NCBI RefSeq assembly: GCF_965638725.1
Contig: NC_134953.1
Location: 42,740,454-42,804,453, forward strand
Origin: Aptenodytes patagonicus
Taxonomy: Eukaryota; Chordata; Aves; Sphenisciformes; Spheniscidae
DNA length: 64,000 bases
Direction: 5' to 3'
In this document: positions 39,399 to 63,640 of the stretch, one piece after another
Numbering within the stretch: the stretch's first letter is position 1
Layout: each line of letters opens with the position of its first letter
Position numbers and translations under genes: made by a program
The notes under the pieces: generated by a model
The model's database searches: none
What the model saw: only the letters and a program-made list of their open reading frames with translations
What the model was told of the DNA's origin: nothing

Positions 39399-39404
39399 TT
39401 TATT
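39399..39404 (-). terminator. CWF19L1: CWF19L1 poly(A) signal AATAAA
   Basis: AATAAA on the minus strand lies 78 bases past the CWF19L1 stop and 37 bases before the CHUK ATG. If used, cleavage falls at about 39,370-39,390, within the probable CHUK 5' UTR. No other signal was noted before the CHUK coding region. Confidence 0.6.
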
Positions 39405-39416
39405 GCCGCGTCACCG

Positions 39417-39443
39417 CGCGCGCCCGCCCGCCCGCCCGCCCGC
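39417..39443. repeat. (CCCG)n tetranucleotide repeat
   Basis: About six copies of CCCG/CGCC next to the CCAAT box in the shared CWF19L1 3' UTR/CHUK promoter. Likely length-variable and hard to sequence. Confidence 0.8.
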
Positions 39444-39481
39444 CAATAGCCGCGCGTCCGCCGCCGCCGTCAGCGCCGCTG

Positions 39482-53998
<14,517 letters not shown>

Positions 53999-54234
53999 CG
54001 CCGAGGTGCTCGAGCCGGAGAGGCGCTGCCGCGTCCCGAACCCCCGCCGCTTCCGGGTGCGCCGCCCAAAGCGCTCCGCCGCCGCTTCCGGAGAGAACGG
54101 CGGTGCCTGGGCGGGAGCGAGCGGGCCTGTCAGGGACGGCCCACACGAGGCGGTGCCTGTCACCGGCTGGCACCCACGAGGGCTGAGGGAGGTGCCTGGC
54201 GTCCGTGCGAGGCCACTCCCTTGCCTTGGAAAGG

Positions 54235-55010
54235 TCCCGGCAACGGGAGAGGTTCCCGAGGGCTGGAGAAAAGCGAATGTCGCCCCTCTCTTCTAAAGGC
54301 AAGACAGAGGATCTGGGGAACTGCCGGCCAGACGGGCCTCACTGCGATCCCTGGGAAGGGAATGGAGCAACCAACCCTGGACACCATCTCCAGGCACGTG
54401 AAGGACAGGAAGGTGATCAGGAGGAGTTTGCCTGGATTTACCAAGGGGAAATTACGCTTCCCCAGTCTGGTTGCCTTCTATAGTGAGGTGACCGTGTGCA
54501 CCCTCAGCCAGTTGGCAGGTGGTACAAAACTGGGAGGAGTGGCTGAGACACCAGAGGGTCATGCTGCCATCCAGAGAGACCTTGACAGGCTGCAGAATTG
54601 GGCTGAGAGGAATCTCGTGAAGTTCAACCAAAGAAAGTGCAAAGTCCTTCCCCTGGGGAAGAATTACCCCAGGCACAGGACATGCTGGGGGCTGTCCAGT
54701 TGGAAAGCAGCTCTGCAGAGAACAGCCTGGGGGTCCTGACTGACAACAAATTGGACATGATATAAGATGATATGAGAAAGAAGAGGTTTCATCTTGACAG
54801 AGAATTTTTTTACAGTGAGAACAATCATTCACTGGAACAACCTCCCCAGGGATGTGGTGGAGTCCCCATCGCTGGAGGGTTTCAAGATGCGACTGGACAG
54901 GGTGTGAGATAGTCTCATCCAGGCTCCCTTTCCCACCAGAGGCTGGACCAGATGATCTTTGGAGGTCCCTTGCAACCTGGGCTCCTCTATGATCTATGAG
55001 TCTATGAGCC
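54235..55010 (+). repeat. CR1 LINE fragment with decayed ORF2 end and 3' tail
   Basis: Plus-oriented. It begins with CR1 reverse-transcriptase-coding remnants ('gatctggggaactgccggcc', 'ggaaggtgatcaggaggag'), passes through 'gagagaccttgacaggctgc', has internal deletions, and ends with the terminal repeat 'ctatgatctatgagtctatg'. The open frame of a few hundred codons that overlaps it is chimeric with the CpG island and not a gene. It begins about 160 bases upstream of the CWF19L1 promoter. Confidence 0.85.
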
Positions 55011-55017
55011 AGTGGAG

Positions 55018-55335
55018 TGGGTTGACCCCTGCTAACAGCCAAGCACCCACACAGCCACTCACTCACTCCTCTCTTCCCCAGGATGGGTGGAAAATAGGAG
55101 GTGGTGAGATGGCTCGTAGATCGAGATAAAGACAGTTTAATAGGTGAAGGAAAAGCTGCGTGCACAAGCAATGCAAAATAAAGAATTTATTCACTGCTTC
55201 CCATCGGCAGGCTGATATTAAGCCACTTTCTGGGAAGCAAGACCTCAGCACACACAGCATTTCCTTGGGAAAACCAATGCCATCACCACAAATGATCCCG
55301 TCCTCCTCCTTTTCTTCAGCTGGTGCTGGGGAAGG
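55018..55335 (-). mobile_element. Truncated endogenous retrovirus LTR
   Basis: Starts 'tgggttgacccctgc' and goes on through 'cacacagccactcactcact', 'gagataaagacagtttaata' and a minus-strand AATAAA. These are the U5/R side of a common avian ERVL-type LTR read on the minus strand. The other end is missing: similarity stops near 55,330 at 'cagctggtgctgggg'. It was apparently inserted next to the CR1 3' end. No internal viral genes are present. Confidence 0.65.
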
Positions 55336-55339
55336 CTGC

Positions 55340-55800
55340 CTTTGACTGGATGCTGGACGCTGTAAGGGGAGGCAGGAAGATCTGCAGATCCACCCATGCT
55401 CCCTGGCCTGGAGAAGCCCCAGCCATGCAACCCTTCCCTCCCAGGGTACGCAATGGTCTGCCACCATGACCGCCCCTTGCCAGGCCCTGCCTGGCCCTGG
55501 CACCTGGCCCTGGACCTCTGACCTGGGCCTGGGCCAGCACAACCAGCACACTCCCACTGCTCTCCAGCGTCCCACAGGGAGAAGCACCGGCAGTGGGTCC
55601 TGCGGGCGGCAGGCGAGGAGCAAGCAGCTGCTGCTGTGGCCACCAAGGATGAAGAGGCCTGAGCGGAGCAGTGCCTGGCAAAGCTCCCTAGCCTGGCCCC
55701 CACTCATCACACCCCACCTCTGCTCTGTCTGCACCGGTTAGCCAATGAGTTCGTTATGAATGATTTGAGCTCTGCCTGTGACGCAGCAGCCTCTGCGTGC
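55340..55800. other. GC-rich stretch without recognised feature
   Basis: Several overlapping open frames of 100-220 codons exist on both strands, but none shows a known domain, splice pattern or start context that favours it. I see no gene here. Confidence 0.5.
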
Positions 55801-55809
55801 CTGGATACA

Positions 55810-56130
55810 CAACCAGGGAACACATGCACAGATGCGTACACGCATGGACACAAGCACAGACACAGACACACACTCAGACATAGGCACACGTGCAGACACA
55901 CACACAGACACACAGAGACATGCACAGACACATGCACACACAGAGACACACAGACAGAGAAACATACACACACAGACACACACTGATGCACACACTGACA
56001 CACACACTGACATGCACACAGACGCACAGACGTGCACACTCAGACACACACATGTACAGACACACAGACAGACACTGACACAGGCACCTGCGCGTGCACA
56101 CACACGCACACAGACACACAGGACTCATAC
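55810..56130. repeat. CA-rich tandem repeat
   Basis: Degenerate (ACACAG/ACAC)n tract of about 320 bases with frequent CACACAGACACACA-type units. Translations rich in His/Thr or Cys/Val are artefacts of the repeat. Confidence 0.9.
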
Positions 56131-56337
56131 ACAGGACACTGGCATGGGTGGTCACACAGCCTGCCACAGCCCAGGTGCTGGTCTCACCATCACACACCAG
56201 TAATGACAGCCACCTGCCCTCCTCCTCTGGGGCTGGGACAGCCCGGAGGTCACTTGGGCAGGCACACACACACACGACACTCTCAGGGCTCACAAGCACA
56301 CACACATTTGGGGTTCCCCCAGGCACCGGTACTATGT

Positions 56338-56640
56338 TTGAGGGGTGTGTGTGTATGTGTGTGTGTGTCAGGGGTGCATGGGTCCCTGCGTGTGTGTGTA
56401 AGGGGTGTGTGGGTCTCATTGTAAGAGTCGGGGGTGGGTGGGTAGTGTCAGTGTATGTGTGTGCAGGCTGAATGGGTGTGTGAGGGGTGTGTGGGTCTCT
56501 GACTATGTGTGAATGCAGAGTTTATGGGACTCTGTGTATTGGCATGTCTGTGTGTGTGAGAGGGGCACATAGACCTGTGTGTGGAGTGCATGGATCTGTG
56601 TTTGTGCCTGTCTCTGTGTGTGTGCATGTGCAAAGGGTGT
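56338..56640. repeat. TG-rich tandem repeat
   Basis: Degenerate (GTGT)n tract with 'gggtgtgtgtgtatgtgtg'-like units interspersed with 'gggtctc' and 'gcatgg'. It is the complement type of the CA-rich tract 200 bases away. Confidence 0.85.
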
Positions 56641-56647
56641 GTGTCTA

Positions 56648-57249
56648 TGTCATGGTTTAACTTCAGTCGGCAACTGAGCACCACACAGCCGCTCGCTCAT
56701 TCCCGTCCCCCCCCCCCCCCCGCTGCGGTGGGATGGGGGAGAGAATTGGAAGAGTAAAAGTGAGAAAACTCGTGGGTTGAGATAAAAACAGTTTAATAAT
56801 AGAATAAAAATAGAATAAAATCCGAAGAAGAAGAAGAAGAAGAAGAAGAAGAAGAAGAAGAAGAAGAAGAATATACAAAGCAAGTGATGTGCAATGCAAT
56901 TGCTCACCACCTGCTGACCGATGCCCAGCCAGTCCCCGAGCAGCAGCCCCCCCAGCCAGCTTTCCCCCAGTTTATGTACTGAGCATGACGTCACATGGTA
57001 TGGAATGTCCCTTTGGCCAGTTTGGGTCAGCTGTCCTGGCTGTGCCCCCTCCCAGCTTCTTGTGCACCTCCAGCCTTCTCAGTCGGTAGAGCGTGGGAAG
57101 CTGAAGAATCCTTGACTAGCATAAGCACTACTGAGCAACAACTAAAACGTTGGTGTGTTATCAACATTATTCTCATCCTAAATCCAAAACACAGCACTGT
57201 ACCAGCTCCTAGGAAGGAAATTAACTCTATCCCTGCTGAAACCAGGACA
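56648..57249 (-). mobile_element. Solo LTR of an avian endogenous retrovirus (ERVL-type), copy 1
   Basis: Runs from TGTCATGGTTTAAC to CCAGGACA and is flanked by a perfect 5-base duplication GTCTA (56643-56647 and 57250-57254). Five bases is the length expected of ERVL-class insertions. Read on the minus strand it begins TGTCCTGGTTTCAGC and contains the usual promoter side and an A/T-rich polyadenylation region. A C-run (about 56,708-56,722) and a (GAA)n tract lie inside. It has no internal genes and so is a recombined solo LTR. Confidence 0.9.
56824..56871. repeat. (GAA)n trinucleotide tract inside the LTR
   Basis: About 16 uninterrupted GAA/TTC copies in the polyadenylation side of solo LTR copy 1. 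The phenylalanine- or leucine-rich frame on the minus strand is produced by this tract. Confidence 0.95.
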
Positions 57250-57254
57250 GTCTA

Positions 57255-58438
57255 TTGTCCGAGAGCAAACAATGAGGGCCATTTTGATCAGTGTGCCAGC
57301 AAGCATGTGGAATGCGCGTACCTGTGCAGCGGGGGCTGCCCTTGCTCATGCCCCTGAGAGCAGAAGACACCGCATCCCTGCACTCAGCATCATGCCTCTT
57401 GCTGACTGCTGCCACTGGACTGAGTCCTGAAACTGCATGGTTCCCCAAAGGCCAGAGGAAGACCTGTCAAAAATGGAAGCAAAAGTCTCTCCAGAGTATT
57501 GCCTTGCAAAGCGAATCTTCTGTTTCTTTGCCATCCAAAACAGGAGGTCTAGAGCTGCACCAAGCACATCCAAATTCTGTAGCCACACAGCTTCTCAGGG
57601 ACCCCATGTCCTGTTGCAGCTCCATCAGATATGCCCAACTGTCCAACGTTCTCTGCACCTGCAGTGCCATGGCCAGGGCAGCATGTCCCTGCTCATCTCT
57701 CCGGGCAACCCTACTTCCAGCACTCTGAAGATGAAGCAGCCCCCAGGGAACTGCATCCTGTGACCCCCCCTGCTGCAGGCACATGAGGCATCGCTCACCC
57801 TCTGCCTCTCTGGAGGGTCTCGGTGGCCCTGGGGGAAGGTGGGACATGCAGCCTCCATGGCAAGGAGGAGAGGCCGTTGCACAGCAGAGAAGTGACATGG
57901 AGGCGCCTGGGCAGAAGATGCCGAGCCAGAGCATGGCAGGAGCTGCTCCTCTGCACAGGGACACTGTTGGGTCTGCCACGGGGGTGGGACAGTGCCCTGG
58001 GGTGCCATCCCGGTGGGAGATGGAGGCCAGGCTGCTCACTACTGCCTTGGGGCTGCCATGTCTCCCTTTTGGCATGACCAGGCTGCGGGCTGGCGTCGCC
58101 TCGCTTTGCTGGGCCCTTTGTGAGGCTCTGGGCTCTGTTCCTGCTGGGCATCCTGCCCCGTGACCCTGTGCTCCAGGGTCCCTCTGTCACCACAGAAGGG
58201 GAAGAGTCACAGCCTGGCTTTGGGAAGTGGCTTCTCCTGCCACCCTACAGGCAGTCGGGTGGCAGAGCAGAGCCGGGGCAGTGCCAGGAGCTGGGCACTG
58301 GCGACCTCCTGGGAAAGGTGGGGGCTTGGAGTAAATGTGAGCTGTTTGGGGCACCAGATCACGGCCCTGGCATGCATGTGGGATTGTGTTCCCCCCCCTC
58401 CCCGCATGATCAGTGTTCCTGTGTGTGCTGGGTCTGCC
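57255..58438. other. Region without recognised gene
   Basis: GC-rich between two LTRs. A 202-codon minus-strand open frame (57467-58075) includes a helical-looking part (DEQGHAALAMALQVQRTLDS), but the rest is low-complexity Pro/Ser/Cys-rich. I find no domain or splice support and do not call it a gene. Confidence 0.45.
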
Positions 58439-58439
58439 G

Positions 58440-58915
58440 GGGGTTGAGCTAATTCTCTTCACAACAGCCCATATGGTGCTGTGTTTTGGATTTGTGACCA
58501 AAACGGTGTTTTGGTACCCAGCGAGTGGGCTGGGGTGGGCAAGAGGATGGAAGGGGATATAGCTGGGACAGTTGACCCCAACTGACCAAAGGGATATTTC
58601 ACACCATATGACATTGTGCTCAGCAATAAAACTGCAAAGTGGTGGTGGGGACTAGAGCTTGGGGACTGGCTGGGCATCTGTCTGCTTGTGGGAGGTGAGG
58701 AGTGATTGCCTTTGCATCACTTGCTTTGGTTTTTTGGTGCTGCTGTTGTTTTTTCTTTCTTCTTCCTCTTTCCTTTGCTTATTAAACTGTCTTCATTTCA
58801 ACCCACAAGTTTTCTTGATTTTGCTCTTCCTATTCTCCAGAAGGTGGGGGGAGCTGGGGGAAGTGAGTGAGCAGCTAGGTGGGCTTTGCTGCCAGCTGGG
58901 GTTAACCCCAACAAG
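58440..58915 (+). mobile_element. Diverged LTR related to the solo LTRs, opposite orientation
   Basis: Follows the same order of blocks as the reverse complement of the solo LTRs: 'tggtgctgtgttttggattt', 'ctgaccaaagggatatttca', 'catcacttgctttgg', 'ttattaaactgtcttcattt', 'caacccacaagttttcttga' and 'gccagctggggttaacccc'. It is clearly older or from a different subfamily. Exact ends and target duplications were not found. Confidence 0.75.
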
Positions 58916-60960
58916 ATGTCACCTGCATAACTGGTCACTCCTTCCATCTTTTCCAGTATCTTTCCAGAGCACATTCTGCATTATCTTTTTGAGGCTTGTA
59001 CTCTTCCAAAGTCTTGATTATTAGCCTTGAGATTTCTCTGCCAACACCTCGTCATCAGGCAAGTCCTATTGCTGAAACAACTCACTTGGCTTTGTCATGT
59101 ATGCTGCTCTAAAGCCCAGATCCTGTGCATCCACACAGGCCTTTCCCCCCACCCCCTCTCCCCACCTTAGACTTCCATTCTGGCTAGATCCCCCTTCTCC
59201 ATAGTGTAATCTCCTGAGTAATTAATCATCTGCCACCTCCTTTCACAACACTATAGGTCTCAGTTTTCTAATAACCCCTACAGCTATTTTCTTCGCCAGC
59301 ATATGCTCCTGTAGTGGATGGTCTTCCTCACCCTCGCAGTTCCAGCTATCCCTGTGAGACATGCCTGGATCTCGATCAGCTTTACTCATAGATGCCACTC
59401 TTCTCTGCCTGAAGCCTTTACCCAGAGACATCACGGCAGCCAGGCACTGCACTTTTCTTACTAACCGAGTCTTATCAGCTCGCACTGTACCAGGTTCTTC
59501 CTTCAGTTCTTATAATTGCTCAGCTTGTTTCTTTATCAGTGTTATTGCACCTTAGTGCTCGTATCTAATTAGGAACCACTTCTAAATTCCTTTGTGCATG
59601 TTTAACATTGCAGTTTTTCTCCCACTGCAGCTTATAAAGCACTGACAAGATCAAACATCAGCCACTGAAGAGCAGAGCGTTTTTTTTTCACCCTTTGGAT
59701 GATATGGAGATATATATTGTTCCCATTTTTTATCACTTTTGAGAGAGGGAACATTGACAAATAAGTTGATAATCCCAAAGATCCCCTCCATGCTCCAACA
59801 CAGTCTACACCAGCAGACTCTTGCCTTCTTGGGTCAGCGGATTGACTCCTCTTTCTCCTTTGATTTTCTGCCTTTCTTTAGCCTTGACCTCTCAGTATCG
59901 CTCAGCTGTAGCCCCAGACTGTGAGACCCCAGACAAGCCCCACTGTGACACTCCCTAAGTCGAACTATCCCCTTTTAGAGTGAGACTTGAAATGCAGCTG
60001 ATAAGAAGGTTACAGCATAAGCAACACACTTTTAGGGAACTAATAATTCCTTCACTGACTAATAATAAACACACTACCATTGTTTGTAGTATCACTTCAC
60101 CAGGATATTGCTGCAAGTAATACTGAGTTCCAAGCCTATCATGTAGGATTAGCACTGATACGCAGTTATGTTACCAAAAGAAATCTCATAAATCACCCAC
60201 ACCATTAACCTGCCATCCTACTGCACTTAGTATCAAGGTATAATAAACATGCCTGTTCCTCTGTTCAGATTCATCCCTCCTCAGTTCAACCTTCTTTCGG
60301 ACACAGGCCTGGTGGAAAGTCTGGTGAGGTGGCCAAGAGGTCCCTCCCTCCAGTGTCCCAGACCACCTGGGTGCACAGGTCAGCCTCATCACTGTCCATG
60401 GGCATTTGCGCTTCTACTCTTTGGCAAATCCCCGTTCTTTCTTCTCCACCTGATTTTACACCTTATGCTCCCTTCTTTCTTTCTCTGCACCCACCTTTTT
60501 GCCATTTCTTCTTTTCTCTTCCCAGACCAAGTGCCCCTAATGCCTTTTTCTCATGGTCTCAGTTCTGTTACACCTGTATTCAAATTTGGTGTTTCTGACA
60601 TGGTTACTTAAGTAACTTTGACCCAATAGTATATTATTGATATTGTCATCAAGATGAGGGTGGCCTTGCATCACAGCACTTCCTTCTGATTGTACTGCTC
60701 ATGCTTGTTACACTTCATCTACATCACATGTTTTCTGGACAGATTTAGCTTACGTTAGCCTGCCTAATTCCTTTCAAGCGCAAGTAGTTTTGCTCTTCTG
60801 CACAGACAGCATGCACACCAGAGCAGCAATATAAATTGTTTTCTGCCCTTCCATAGCTTTCATCATTCTACTGGTTGCCGTCAAAAGCTTTGGCTGTTTT
60901 TGAGGCTTCGTGTTCCAGCTGGACATTCTGCTTATGCTGTTTGGGAATGGTAACAAACCT
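58916..60960. other. Region without recognised feature
   Basis: AT-mixed unique-looking sequence with only short open frames (under 125 codons). I see no exon with matching splice signals, no repeat family I know, and no similarity to BLOC1S2 or PKD2L1, which follow CWF19L1 in human. Confidence 0.4.
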
Positions 60961-60974
60961 CTCTTGTCTTTCAG

Positions 60975-61075
60975 ACATTATAAATCATAGTTTAAAAGAT
61001 GAATCAACATACAGTGAGGAGGAGTCACTGTCAGGCTTTGAAGATGAGCTACCTCATCAAATGCCTAGTAGACAG
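60975..61075 (+). other. Candidate plus-strand exon, gene unknown
   Basis: A 101-base block after a strong acceptor (TCTCTTGTCTTTCAG) and before a CAG|GTAAAT donor. It is open in one phase (2 + 33 codons) and reads IINHSLKDESTYSEEESLSG, FEDELPHQMPSRQ, an acidic and serine-rich segment. It ends about 70 bases before the second solo LTR. I cannot name a parent gene. Confidence 0.35.
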
Positions 61076-61143
61076 GTAAATGCCTGTGTCTGTTCAAATT
61101 CTTCAGACTTCTGGGTCTTTGTAAACCAGAGATCCAGAGACTG

Positions 61144-61318
61144 TGTTGTGGTTTAACCTCAGTCAGCAACTGAGCACCACACAGCTGCTCACTCACTCCC
61201 CCCCCTCCCCCCCCCCAGTGGGATGGGGGAGAGAATTGGAAGAGTAGAAGTGAGAAAAACTCGTGGGTTGAGATAAAAACAGTTTAATAATTGAAATAAA
61301 ATAATAAAAACAACAACA

Positions 61319-61369
<51 letters not shown>

Positions 61370-61728
61370 ACAAAGCAAGTGATGCACAATGCAATTGCTC
61401 ACCACCTGCCAACCGATGCCCAGCCAGTTCCCGAGCAGTGGCCCCCCCGGCCAGCTTTCCCCAGTTTATGTACTGAGCATGACGTCACATGGTATGGAAT
61501 GTTTCTTTGGCCAGTTTGGCTGTGCCCCCTCCCAGCTTCTTCTGCACCTCCAGCCTCTCAGTCAGTAGAGCGTGGGAAACTAAAAAGTCCTTGACTAGTG
61601 TAAGCATTACCTAGCAACAACTAAAACATCAGTGTGTTATCAACTTTGTTCTGGTCCTAAATCCAAAACACAGCACTGTACCAGCTCCTAGGAAGGAAAT
61701 TAACTGTATCCCTGCCGAAACCAGGACA
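61144..61728 (-). mobile_element. Solo LTR of an avian endogenous retrovirus (ERVL-type), copy 2
   Basis: The same element as copy 1 with high identity along its length, from TGTTGTGGTTTAAC to CCAGGACA. It has its own perfect 5-base duplication GACTG (61139-61143 and 61729-61733). Separate target duplications show that the two copies are independent insertions and not the two ends of one provirus. Confidence 0.9.
61319..61368. repeat. (AAT)n trinucleotide tract inside the LTR
   Basis: About 16 AAT/ATT copies at the place where copy 1 of the LTR has GAA units. It produces a tyrosine- or leucine-rich artefact frame on the minus strand. Confidence 0.95.
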
Positions 61729-61864
61729 GACTGTTAGGGCATGTATATTCCCTAGAAGACTCAAGAAAAAAGAAATGTATTTTCTGTCCATTTAGTTAAA
61801 AAATCTATATGGATTTGTGTAGCCATCTTTGCCCTTCCAGCTGCTCAGGTTGTTGAAGAGGAAG

Positions 61865-63640
61865 CTGCAGGCCAAATACAGTGTTGAGAAGAGTGGATTT
61901 CCTTGTGCTCTGCATCCCCAACACAGCCAGCACTACCAACCTGAAATTGCCCCCCAGCTTGGTGTGGAGTTGAGCCAACGCATCAGCCACCCACTGCAGT
62001 GGGATATTGGAGGCTTCTCCATTCACCAGCTCCATGAGAAACCCCTTCCAGCATCAGGTCGGCTGCTATATCTGGGAGTTGGACAAGTTGTCTCTGATCC
62101 TCAGACATTTCTCTTTCTTGGGCCATTGAACATTCAGCCTCATAAAACTTCCCCAGCTCCCACATGAAATGCTCCACCGCTAAGGAGCTCTCCAAAATGT
62201 CTTTATTGAACATGTTTCGCAACTTTGGGTTATTCCCTGATAGCTCATTTTCCTGTTTGTATTGGGCATTCAGCTGGGAAAGCTTCTCCCTGGCAATGTG
62301 ATCCAAGTTGAATTTCAGTTATTTCAGGAAATAACGTTTTCCCACTGTGAAATGCATCCCTATTGCAGTAATAAATTGAGTCAAACCAGGGGTGAGATCA
62401 CAGTGATTTTGCTGTCTACATAGGTCCTGTATTTTCTCTGTTAGCAGAGATTTGTAATCTTCGGTGGCAATGTCCCCCTGCTTTCTCAACCAGCACAGCT
62501 CTTTCTCCACTCTGGCCAATTGATTCCAGAGCTCACCCTGCAACTGCAGTGTCTCCTGTCTGTACTTTCCCGTATGTGCTATTCCAGAAGTGATCTCTGT
62601 GGCCAGTTTGCTTCCAGTCTTACGTTTTTCACAATCATCGTCCACCAAGACCTTCAGATCACGTGCCACCTCAGCCATGCTCTCAGTGGTCCCTCTCCTT
62701 TGGAAGTGTTGAATGTGCCTGCTATTGCATACTGGAGGCCTTTATCAAAACCTGCTTCATTCGTGCTACTAGTTTTTACTAGCAGACATGCCTTTGTCAA
62801 GCTCAGTGCAGGGGCAAACTCCTTCAGAAAACACTCCTCCAGTGTTTTTTTGGCAGTCCCCCCCTGGTCACTGATGATGAAGCAGTATTTGGTTGTTGAT
62901 CCTGACAGACTAGACACATTCTGTCTCCCCAGTGTTCTCAATCACTATGAACACCGTTGAGAAAGCAAAACTGTGCCAAGTGTGATCTGATGTGCCCGTG
63001 AAGTTTAATAACTGGAAGGGGTACTGGAAAGAGACTAGACTTCTCCTTCCCGTGAGGGAAGTACCAGGAAATTTCTACCATCCCATCTGCAATTACTTCA
63101 AATGCATCACCGAACTCCATTTCCTGGTGGACAAAGAAATTTTGGTGGTGCTGGGAAGGACTGAGAACAGTGTTGAGGAGCTTGGCCTTGGAGAAGCTGC
63201 AGCGCCCCATCTGCATGAAGGAGATGGTTAGCATGGACATGCACACCCAGCTCTCTTCCTTGAACCCTCTGCTTTCTGGCAGGGGGTGCAGACTCCACCT
63301 CTTCACAATGCCCCTCATGGTCCAGAGCAGGAGGGTTTGCTGGTGGATGTCAAGGGCAGGGAGCAGCAGTGGGAGAGCAAACTGGTGCATGGCTGTTTTG
63401 GAGATGAGCTCCTGCTGGAGGGAGCTGTCCGAGGAATGCAAAACAGCACAGAGTACATCCAGGGGGTGTGAGGAATCACTCCTATCCCTCTCAACCAGAG
63501 AAGACATCATCAGAAATGACCAGGTCGTTTCCATCCACACTTGTTCCTACGCTAGCACTTCTTCCATTTCCCAGGCTCATGCTTCTGGCCACGCCATGCA
63601 GACCCATTACTTTTCTCAGAAGATGCCATGGTAAACCTCC
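61865..63640 (-). pseudogene. GVIN/VLIG-like (URGCP family) interferon-inducible very large GTPase pseudogene
   Basis: Intronless minus-strand similarity in the order expected of the family. HPLDVLCAVLHSSD and MHQFALPLLLPALD come first, followed by KLLNTVLSPSQHH and DGMVEISWYFPHGK in one frame (62938-63540). Next are FLKEFAPALSLTKACLLV and a block starting MAEVARDLKVLVDDD in two other frames. A stop at 62316-62319 follows GKRYFLK, and then DHIAREKLSQLNAQYK. Last is the start of the G domain, VVLAVLGMQSTRKSTLLNTV, in yet another frame. The family P-loop normally reads GxQSSGKS; here the glycine before lysine is arginine. Intact members exceed 2,000 residues; here about 600 codons remain, ending where the solo LTR region begins. 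Functional members are cytosolic, interferon-induced GTPases of uncertain role. Confidence 0.85.

Larger units (their letters stand above)
39363..39481 (-). promoter_or_regulatory. CHUK: CHUK promoter/5' UTR overlapping the CWF19L1 3' UTR
   Basis: Only 119 bases separate the CWF19L1 stop codon (39482-39484) from the CHUK start codon (39360-39362). The interval is a CpG island that holds an inverted CCAAT box (39443-39447), a TGACG CRE half-site (39409-39413) and a CWF19L1 AATAAA signal (39399-39404). The CHUK start site is therefore likely inside or directly beside the CWF19L1 3' UTR. The exact start site is inferred, not seen. Confidence 0.65.

Noticed and set aside
55707-56471. Cys/Val/Ser- or His/Thr-rich open frames of 110-180 codons
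   Set aside because: Direct translation of CA/TG repeats.
56650-56994. Phenylalanine- or leucine-rich membrane-like frames, and the similar tyrosine-rich frames at 61,189-61,405
   Set aside because: Produced by (TTC)n and (ATT)n arrays inside the solo LTRs.
57467-58075. 202-codon minus-strand open frame
   Set aside because: Mostly low-complexity Pro/Ser/Cys sequence with no known domain; GC-rich background makes such frames likely by chance.
56648-61728. A full-length provirus bounded by the two similar LTRs
   Set aside because: Each LTR has its own perfect 5-base duplication, the interior holds no gag/pol-like sequence or primer site, and a third LTR lies inside in the other orientation.
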